NCBI GenBank assembly: GCA_026982175.1 | Contig: JALSHP010000339.1 | Location: 1 to 10,649 of the forward strand | Direction: 5' to 3' | Length of the DNA stretch: 10,649 nt | Source: Campylobacteraceae bacterium | GTDB taxonomy: Bacteria; Campylobacterota; Campylobacteria; Campylobacterales; Sulfurovaceae | In this document: positions 5,827 through 10,649 of the stretch, piece by piece | Layout of the letters: every line of letters begins with the position of its first letter | How positions within the stretch are numbered: the first letter of the stretch is position 1 | Notes under the pieces: generated by a model | The model's input: the letters and a program-made list of their open reading frames with translations, nothing else | What the model was told of the DNA's origin: nothing | The model's database searches: none | Program-made: the position numbers and the translations under genes

Positions 5827-6392
5827 TACAATAAATGTCCCATCTGATTTTTTTTCACCTCTAAATAGGCTTTATTATGAGGGTTGGCTTCAATTAAAAT
5901 GGGAATTCTTTTGCTAATCTCCACATTTTTTAATGAATCTATTTTACTAGGATTATTGGTAAGCAATTGAATCTTTTTAATCTTAAAATAGTCCAAAATA
6001 TACTCCACTATTTCGTAGGTACGTTCATCTGCTTTAAACCCTAATTGGTGGTTCGCTTCTACCGTATCCAATCCTCTGTCTTGCAAGGCATAGGCATTGA
6101 CTTTACCCACTAAACCGATGTTACGACCCTCTTGACGATGGTAAATAATCATGCCACCCTCTGTGGCAATTAATGATTGAGCAAATGCCAGTTGCTCACC
6201 ACAATCACATTTCACAGAGCCTAAAGCATCTCCTGTTAAACACTCTGAATGGACACGAACAATCGGGTTGTTACTTAGCTCATTGGTAAAAATAGCCAAA
6301 TGCTCTTTGCCAAACTCTTTAAAGGCTTGAATGTTAAAAGTCGCATACTTTGTTGGGAGTGTTGCCACTTCAGATATCTCAATTTCTCTCAT
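5826..6392 (-). CDS. ribA: GTP cyclohydrolase II
   Basis: This 188-aa, monofunctional RibA opens GTP to the diaminopyrimidine that begins riboflavin synthesis. The Zn2+ cysteines are C51, C62 and C64 in VRVHSECLTGDALGSVKCDC (45-64). The substrate loop is RQEGRNIGL, followed by AYALQDRGLDTVEAN and LLTNNPSKID. There is no DHBP synthase (RibB) domain, and the length fits a stand-alone RibA. The ATG at 6392 begins a family-typical N-terminus (ISEVATLPTKYATF). It has no recognisable ribosome binding site and lies 7 nt after a perfect TATAAT, so the mRNA may be leaderless or nearly so. It is first in the operon with rsmG and two small genes. Confidence 0.94.
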   Translation of the reverse strand: MREIEISEVATLPTKYATFNIQAFKEFGKEHLAIFTNELSNNPIVRVHSECLTGDALGSVKCDCGEQLAFAQSLIATEGGMIIYHRQEGRNIGLVGKVNAYALQDRGLDTVEANHQLGFKADERTYEIVEYILDYFKIKKIQLLTNNPSKIDSLKNVEISKRIPILIEANPHNKAYLEVKKNQMGHLL

Positions 6393-6399
6393 GGCAGAG

Positions 6400-6405
6400 A
6401 TTATA
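6400..6405 (-). promoter_or_regulatory. -10 box of ribA, very close to the start codon
   Basis: The minus strand has a perfect TATAAT at 6405-6400 with only CTCTGCC before the ribA ATG. A start site at the usual distance from a -10 box would fall 0-2 nt from the ATG. No strong -35 is visible; the upstream is AT-rich, as is usual for sigma-70 promoters in this phylum. Confidence 0.5.
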
Positions 6406-6436
6406 TCTATTTATTAATCAATTATAAATGTTATGG

Positions 6437-6445
6437 TGTTAAAAT
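6437..6445 (+). promoter_or_regulatory. Probable extended -10 box of hemB
   Basis: TGTTAAAAT (TGn plus TAAAAT) lies 26 nt before the hemB ATG, in the 78-bp gap shared with the divergent ribA. It is a plausible extended -10; other AT-rich choices (TATAAA near 6423) exist. Confidence 0.4.
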
Positions 6446-6470
6446 GTTTTAAATAAAAAAAGGACAACAG

Positions 6471-7442
6471 ATGTTTACACGATTTAGACGAAAACGACTC
6501 AACCCAGTGCTACGAGATTTACTACAAGAGACCCACTTAAGTGTTAATGATTTTATCTATCCCCTCTTCATTAAAAGTGGAAAAAATTTAAAAATAGAAG
6601 TAGATTCCATGCCAGGCGTTTTTCAGATGAGTATTGATGAAGTGCTTAAAGAGTGTGACGTGCTTAAAGCTTTGGGTATCTACTCTATTATTTTATTTGG
6701 AATTCCAGATACCAAAGACTCCGTAGGAAGTGATGCAATGTGTGAACATGGGATTATTGCTTCAAGTATTAGAGCCATTAAAGAAGCTCACCCTGATATG
6801 TTTGTGGTGACTGACCTCTGCTTTTGTGAATACACCGACCATGGGCATTGTGGAGTACTTGACCCAATTTTAGAAACGGTGGACAATGACATCACTTTAG
6901 ATAATTTAGCCAAACAAGCCCAAGTACACGCCAAAGCAGGAGCAGACATGATAGCACCATCAGGAATGATGGATGGAATGATTACTGCCATTAGAAAAGG
7001 TCTTGATGAGGGTGGGTTTTCTCATCTTCCTATTATGTCCTACTCTACTAAATTTTCATCTGCCTATTATGGACCATTTAGAGATGTGGCAGAGAGTAGC
7101 CCAAGTTTTGGAGACAGAAGAAGCTATCAAATGAACCCAGCCAACAGAAAAGAGGCGATTTTGGAGAGTTTAGCCGATGAAGCAGAGGGTGCTGATATTT
7201 TAATGGTTAAACCAGCATTAGCATACTTAGACATTGTACGTGATATTAAAGAGAACTCCTCTCTACCTTTGGCCATTTACAATGTAAGTGGTGAGTACAG
7301 CATGTTAAAAATGGCTGCTAAAGCAGGAGTTATTGACTATGAACGTGTCATGATGGAGACCATGATGGGATTTAAGAGAGCAGGTGCAGACATTATCATC
7401 AGCTATCATGCCAAAGAGGTGGCTGAACTTTTAAATAAATAA
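6471..7442 (+). CDS. hemB: Porphobilinogen synthase (delta-aminolevulinic acid dehydratase)
   Basis: This 323-aa cytoplasmic enzyme condenses two aminolevulinic acids to porphobilinogen for heme synthesis. The metal site is of the zinc type, with C117, C119 and C127 in DLCFCEYTDHGHCG. The two Schiff-base lysines are K194 (SYSTKFSSAYYGPFRD) and K247 (MVKPALAYLDI). Phe/Tyr-rich and Arg segments around 200-216 close the active site. Length is standard. The ATG at 6471 has AAGGA at 6459-6463. It is divergent from ribA and appears monocistronic, ending at a hairpin. Confidence 0.97.
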   Translation: MFTRFRRKRLNPVLRDLLQETHLSVNDFIYPLFIKSGKNLKIEVDSMPGVFQMSIDEVLKECDVLKALGIYSIILFGIPDTKDSVGSDAMCEHGIIASSIRAIKEAHPDMFVVTDLCFCEYTDHGHCGVLDPILETVDNDITLDNLAKQAQVHAKAGADMIAPSGMMDGMITAIRKGLDEGGFSHLPIMSYSTKFSSAYYGPFRDVAESSPSFGDRRSYQMNPANRKEAILESLADEAEGADILMVKPALAYLDIVRDIKENSSLPLAIYNVSGEYSMLKMAAKAGVIDYERVMMETMMGFKRAGADIIISYHAKEVAELLNK

Positions 7443-7457
7443 AATCATAAAATAAAT

Positions 7458-7484
7458 CTAGGGGCGACCTTTGTGTCTGCCCTT
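7458..7484. terminator. Hairpin between convergent hemB and the acidic membrane-protein gene; REP-like
   Basis: CTAG (7458-7461) is followed by GGGCGAC (7462-7468), a 6-nt loop, GTC (7475-7477), a bulged T and GCCC (7479-7482). The next plus-strand bases are T-rich (TTATTTATT), so it can act as an intrinsic terminator for hemB. It lies between two convergent stops (7442 and 7487), so it may serve both strands. The CTAG foot and bulged stem resemble the REP-like copies elsewhere in the window, but the stem sequence is different. Confidence 0.6.
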
Positions 7485-7486
7485 AT

Positions 7487-7990
7487 TTATTGTCTATCTT
7501 TATCTATCGCATCCGATAGCTTAGCCAACTCTTCTAAATATTGTGCTTCAGGAGAGCTAGTAGGAACTTCGAGACTCTTCTCTTGAAGCACTTGTTCAGT
7601 TGGTTGAGCAATCTCTTCTTCTAACTCTGTCTTAGCAATCTCCATCTTAACCTCATCAGCTATATTTTGAATGGCTTTCTCTTCTACTACTTCTTTTACA
7701 GGCTCTTCTTTTTTTTCTTCTTTCGGCTCTTCTAAAGTCACCATTAGATCATCATCAGAAATTTGTACCGATTGTGGTGGTAATTTTATATCATTAGATG
7801 CTTTATTATTCATAAAGTTATGATAACCATAAAAAGAGACCCCTGCAATAAGTAGCAAAAGAAAAAGGATAAAAAACACCCTTATTAAGTTTGTAAAGAG
7901 TGATGGTTCTTCCCGCTCATCACTGGCTAATATTTGAGACTTATAGGATTCACAAAAATCCCTATTCTCTTCTTCGCTATTGCTAAACAA
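7487..7990 (-). CDS. Single-pass membrane protein with acidic, Glu-rich C-terminal domain
   Basis: I recognise no named family. The 167-aa product has a short charged N-terminus (1-33), one strong transmembrane helix (about 34-56, LIRVFFILFLLLLIAGVSFY) and a long acidic region (about 75-167) rich in Glu, Lys and Val, with a predicted helical tail (YLEELAKLSDAIDK). The likely topology is N-in with the acidic part in the periplasm, though this is inferred. The start is TTG at 7990, with AAAAGG 6-7 nt upstream; no ATG, GTG or TTG further upstream is in frame before a stop. It stands alone between hemB and the SPFH gene. It resembles low-complexity envelope linkers of TonB or FtsN style in composition only, with no identifiable functional domain. 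Confidence 0.65.
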   Translation of the reverse strand: MFSNSEEENRDFCESYKSQILASDEREEPSLFTNLIRVFFILFLLLLIAGVSFYGYHNFMNNKASNDIKLPPQSVQISDDDLMVTLEEPKEEKKEEPVKEVVEEKAIQNIADEVKMEIAKTELEEEIAQPTEQVLQEKSLEVPTSSPEAQYLEELAKLSDAIDKDRQ

Positions 7991-8141
7991 TTTGTGCCTT
8001 TTCTCTATGAGATTTAGATAAAATATTACTTCTATGTAAATATTCTAGCATAAAATTAACTAAGTTTTCTTTTAAATCACATTTTTAATACTATTCACTA
8101 CATAGTAATTGTTTATTTTGGTATACTATTATCAGAATATC

Positions 8142-8172
8142 TTAAAATATATTAAAATAAAATATATTTTAA
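8142..8172. promoter_or_regulatory. Perfect 12-bp AT palindrome upstream of the SPFH gene
   Basis: TTAAAATATATT (8142-8153) and AATATATTTTAA (8161-8172) are exact inverted repeats with a 7-bp spacer. They lie 26 bp before the SPFH start, downstream of TATACT at 8122-8127. This could be a dimer operator or a 5'-UTR hairpin; composition makes some palindromes expected, but 12 of 12 is long. Confidence 0.4.
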
Positions 8173-8197
8173 ATGACTGATTTAAAAAAGGAAAAAA

Positions 8198-9235
8198 ATG
8201 ATGTCACTATTTTGGTTCTTCATCGTATTTACAATCATCGCTATCCCTGTTTTCTATCTACTTTACCCCTCGTTAATCAATAAGGAGAGCTTACTAGAGC
8301 ATGAAGCAGATGAGCAAACTCCCTATCATAAGATGGATGCAGATTGTTCTAAACTTGCAAAGAGACCTCTCTCTTTTGGTCAGCGTTTGGGAAAATCGTT
8401 TGACTCATTTATCGTAACACTTGGATTAGGACGACTCTTCTTACTCCGTGTTGTTCCTTCAGAAGAGGCATGGGTCATTGACCGTCATGGCGTTGATCGT
8501 GTGGCATGTGAGGGAATTAACCGTATTATCCCTAGTCTTGATAAAATTGAAGCCAGAGTTGACTTAAGAGAGATGAAAGTAGACCCCGATCCTCAAACCA
8601 TTTTAACCCAAGACAATATTAACATTACCGTTGATATGTTTTCCATGATAAAAGTTATCCATCCACTTAAAGCCATTAAAGAGGTGGAGGATTACAAAGC
8701 ACGTATGGAGAATCTTGTTATTAGTAGTACCTTTACTGCTTTAGCACGACGAAACTTTTCAGAGATTCAAAAAAACTCTGAAACCATTTTAGGAGAGATT
8801 AAAGAGATTGTTGAAAAAGACTCCTTACGTTGGGGAATTCAGCTGACACAGATTAGCTTTGAAGATGTCAAGTCTCCACAAGATATTTTGGATGCGGAAC
8901 AACAAAAAATTGTGGCAATTAAAGAGGCTGAAGCCAAACTCACCAAAGCCAATGCCGACTTTAAAGAGAAAGAACTAAAAGCAGATTCAGAGCGTATTCT
9001 CATAGAAAAACGTGCTGAAGCCACGCACAATGCCATTAAAAATCTCAAAGAGTTAATGCCTAATATTTCAGATGAACGGATTATGCAGTTTTTAACCTCT
9101 GCTTCTTACATCGACTCCATGAAAGAGCTTTCATCATCTGAAAACTCTAAGTTTGTCCTCTATCCATCAGATGTGCATCAACCAATGGATAAAGTGATGA
9201 ATGCAGAGTATCTTTCACAGGCACACAAAAAATAG
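8198..9235 (+). CDS. SPFH/Band 7 (stomatin/slipin-like) membrane protein
   Basis: This 345-aa protein has an N-terminal membrane helix (about 4-24), an acidic linker (30-60), a second hydrophobic segment (about 71-86), an SPFH domain (about 83-230) and a coiled coil (about 230-285, rich in Ala, Glu and Lys). Family features include RVVPSEEAWVIDRHG (84-98), IPSLDKIEARVDLREMKV (111-128), ILTQDNINITVD (135-146) and WGIQLTQISFEDVKSP (212-227). SPFH proteins form oligomeric membrane microdomain scaffolds, often with NfeD partners or proteases. The linker between the two hydrophobic parts is longer than in a classic stomatin. AAGGA at 8188-8192 fits ATG 8198 or the adjacent ATG 8201. It leads a three-gene operon. 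The stop lies inside a tandem repeat. Confidence 0.87.
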   Translation: MMSLFWFFIVFTIIAIPVFYLLYPSLINKESLLEHEADEQTPYHKMDADCSKLAKRPLSFGQRLGKSFDSFIVTLGLGRLFLLRVVPSEEAWVIDRHGVDRVACEGINRIIPSLDKIEARVDLREMKVDPDPQTILTQDNINITVDMFSMIKVIHPLKAIKEVEDYKARMENLVISSTFTALARRNFSEIQKNSETILGEIKEIVEKDSLRWGIQLTQISFEDVKSPQDILDAEQQKIVAIKEAEAKLTKANADFKEKELKADSERILIEKRAEATHNAIKNLKELMPNISDERIMQFLTSASYIDSMKELSSSENSKFVLYPSDVHQPMDKVMNAEYLSQAHKK

Positions 9236-9298
9236 AAATCAAAAAATAGAAATCAAAAAGTAGAAATCAAAAAGTAGAAGTCAAACAATAAAAAAATC
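9227..9298 (+). repeat. 14-bp tandem repeat spanning the SPFH stop codon
   Basis: Four 14-bp units of form AAAAARTAGAARTC occupy 9227-9240, 9241-9254, 9255-9268 and 9269-9282. The first two are identical; the third and fourth differ by one and two bases. A degenerate 16-bp unit (9283-9298) follows. The first unit carries the SPFH stop codon (TAG 9233-9235), and the rest fill the 80-bp gap to the next gene. Copy number could change by replication slippage without altering the protein. Confidence 0.85.
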
Positions 9299-9315
9299 AA
9301 GGAAAAAGGAACAAA

Positions 9316-9750
9316 ATGTTTTTTATTACAGGAATGTCAACATTTACATGGGTACTACTCGCCTACATTGGATTACACTTAGGAGCTGATTATGTCGGTG
9401 CCTTAAAAGATTTATCGTTACAATCGGTAGTACTCATACACCATATAGGTCCAGATAGAGACTTTATTTTAAGAGTAAGAGAGGTCTTTTTAATTGTTGG
9501 CTCATTGGCCCTTTTCATTGAAATAGCCAAAGCAGCAACAGCTAGTAAATTTGGAGCTTCTGAAACCTTACTAAGCTTCATTGTCTCCATGGTATTTATT
9601 GTCATGTTCTTCATGGTTTCATGGGCTCAAAATGCAACTTTCTTAATCTTAGGAATGATGTCACTTATTGATGCCACGGGTGGATTTATCATTGAACTTA
9701 ATGCTGCTAGACGTGACATTAATGTTAATGGTGGTGGTATTTTAGGCTAA
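9316..9750 (+). CDS. Small integral membrane protein of unknown function, four helices
   Basis: This 144-aa protein has four likely membrane helices (about 8-25, 56-72, 83-102 and 106-127) and a short polar tail ending in GGG. It has no NfeD-type OB-fold, though it occupies the position that NfeD often takes next to slipin genes. A conserved-looking segment, LIDATGGFIIELNAARRDINV (117-137), resembles the tail of small membrane proteins I have seen in other marine bacteria, but I cannot name the family. The ATG at 9316 follows AAGGAAAAAGGAAC. The stop overlaps the next start (TAATG), which suggests coupling to the phosphatase. Confidence 0.75.
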   Translation: MFFITGMSTFTWVLLAYIGLHLGADYVGALKDLSLQSVVLIHHIGPDRDFILRVREVFLIVGSLALFIEIAKAATASKFGASETLLSFIVSMVFIVMFFMVSWAQNATFLILGMMSLIDATGGFIIELNAARRDINVNGGGILG

Positions 9751-10580
9751 TGCTTCTTCCTACTCAATATGAATATATCATCATCGGCGATGTACATGGG
9801 TGCATCGATGAGCTAAAAAGCCTTTTAATTAAACAGGGCTTTTTAATTACTAAAGATGATTTTATTGAAATAAGTAAAGAGAGTGAACATAAATCTATTA
9901 TCTTATTGGGTGACTTCATCGACAAAGGAAGTGATGAAAAGCTTACCCAAACCATTGAGTTTATCCATAAAAACTATTATCATCTCAATCAAGAGCGACA
10001 ACGATTCTATTTAATAGAGGGAAATCATGAAAATATGGTCTATCGCTATATTTCCAATGACACAAGCTTAGTTATTACCCCAAAAACTATTAAAAATAAA
10101 GAGAAATATTACAACACGGTAGCACTTTTAGAAAAAAATGCTTCTCTCAAAAAACTTTTTTTAGAACTGTATGAACTTTGTCAACCCTATTTTTATTATC
10201 TCTATGATGAAAATTTTACCGTGACCCTAACCCATGCTCCCTGTGAAGAACAGTACTTAAGAGTAGACTCTTTAGAAGCTAAAAAAAAGATGATTAAATC
10301 TATTTCGCGTTCTAAAAATCCTAAAATGCCATTAGATGAGCTAATGCCCTATCTCATAGAGGAAGCCCAAGATAACCAACACTACCACATCTTTGGACAC
10401 CTCTCTCAAGCCAACATACGACAGTATAAAAACAAAATCTGCATAGATACTTCTGCTATTTATGGTGTTGAACTCTCCTGTGCCATTGTTAAAAATGAGC
10501 AACTCTCTTTTGATACTGTGCCTTTTGAACATAAACAAAAACAAGGCAAACAAAACGACAATAAGCTTTTTAATTTTTAA
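9750..10580 (+). CDS. PPP/ApaH-like metallophosphoesterase
   Basis: This 276-aa calcineurin-like phosphoesterase shows the di-metal motifs in order: GDVHG (13-17), GDFIDKG (54-60), EGNHE (90-94), a histidine at THAPC (H162) and IFGH (H217). The arrangement matches the PPP Ser/Thr phosphatases and ApaH-type Ap4A hydrolases. Two deviations are seen: the usual DRG after the second aspartate is DKG (K59), and the family DTG near the end is DTS (233-235). The substrate cannot be told; protein phosphate or dinucleoside polyphosphate are the main options. There is no signal peptide, so it acts in the cytoplasm. Its ATG overlaps the stop of the small membrane protein gene by one base, making it the third gene of the SPFH operon. 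The C-terminal tail (about 260-276) is low-complexity Lys/Gln/Asn. Confidence 0.85.
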   Translation: MLLPTQYEYIIIGDVHGCIDELKSLLIKQGFLITKDDFIEISKESEHKSIILLGDFIDKGSDEKLTQTIEFIHKNYYHLNQERQRFYLIEGNHENMVYRYISNDTSLVITPKTIKNKEKYYNTVALLEKNASLKKLFLELYELCQPYFYYLYDENFTVTLTHAPCEEQYLRVDSLEAKKKMIKSISRSKNPKMPLDELMPYLIEEAQDNQHYHIFGHLSQANIRQYKNKICIDTSAIYGVELSCAIVKNEQLSFDTVPFEHKQKQGKQNDNKLFNF

Positions 10581-10594
10581 CCTTAAATCTATTA

Positions 10595-10649
10595 TGGTAG
10601 AATGGCTCTCTTAATTTAAATTCTAATACTTTAATATAGTAAGAGGAAC
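10595..10649 (+). promoter_or_regulatory. Promoter and ribosome binding site of a gene beyond the window
   Basis: TGGTAGAAT (10595-10603) is an extended -10 box (TGn plus TAGAAT) shortly after the phosphatase stop. The window ends in AAGAGGAAC, a good Shine-Dalgarno sequence. A plus-strand gene should start within about 10 nt past the edge, with a leader of roughly 40 nt. Confidence 0.45.

Noticed and set aside
9227..9298. CRISPR array
   Set aside because: The units are contiguous 14-bp tandem repeats without unique spacers.
9316..9750. NfeD-type partner of the SPFH protein
   Set aside because: It has four hydrophobic helices and no soluble OB-fold domain, so it does not match NfeD despite its position.
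9815..9844. AAAAAGCC...GGCTTTTT inverted repeat near the start of the phosphatase gene, terminator-like
   Set aside because: Only three G/C pairs and a 14-nt loop; it lies within coding sequence and the AT-rich composition makes such pairs likely. Attenuation is possible but not supported.

Overview
The window is an AT-rich, gene-dense stretch of a chromosome from the Campylobacterota (Epsilonproteobacteria). Three things point there: a fused ispDF gene, followed by an orphan atypical response regulator of the HP1021/Cj1608 type, a divergent ATP-sulfurylase-like gene and pgpA. As I recall, this is the gene order around Cj1607-Cj1610 in Campylobacter jejuni. A sulfur-oxidising marine genus such as Sulfurovum or Sulfurimonas is plausible, but the genus cannot be settled from the sequence alone.

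Layout. Positions 1-858 (+) hold the 3' end of thiG and then thiE, separated by a 93-bp inverted pair of REP-like hairpins. Positions 952-4629 (+) hold an operon of ispDF, the HP1021-like regulator, the ATP-sulfurylase-like gene and pgpA, with overlaps of 20 and 23 nt at the first two junctions. A second inverted REP-like pair sits at 4626-4685, exactly between pgpA and a convergent operon. That operon (6392-4682, -) runs ribA, rsmG, a PP0621-type zinc-ribbon membrane protein and a 121-aa protein of unknown function. Divergent from ribA is hemB (6471-7442, +), which converges through a hairpin on a gene for a single-pass acidic membrane protein (7990-7487, -). Across a promoter region with a 12-bp perfect AT palindrome lies a final operon (8198-10580, +): a stomatin-like SPFH protein, a small four-helix membrane protein and a PPP/ApaH-like phosphatase. 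The window ends in a promoter and ribosome binding site for a gene beyond its edge.

Most genes are core metabolism: thiamine (thiG, thiE), isoprenoid precursors (ispDF), phosphatidylglycerol (pgpA), riboflavin (ribA), heme (hemB) and ribosome methylation (rsmG). The less ordinary parts are four. The first is the regulator, which lacks the receiver aspartate, a Walker A motif and every cysteine. The second is its partner gene, an ATP-sulfurylase fold with altered catalytic motifs but an intact Cys/His metal site. The third is the SPFH/small membrane protein/phosphatase operon, which has no NfeD partner. The fourth is the set of GTAG-footed hairpin repeats at gene junctions. No CRISPR array, transposase, rRNA or tRNA was seen.
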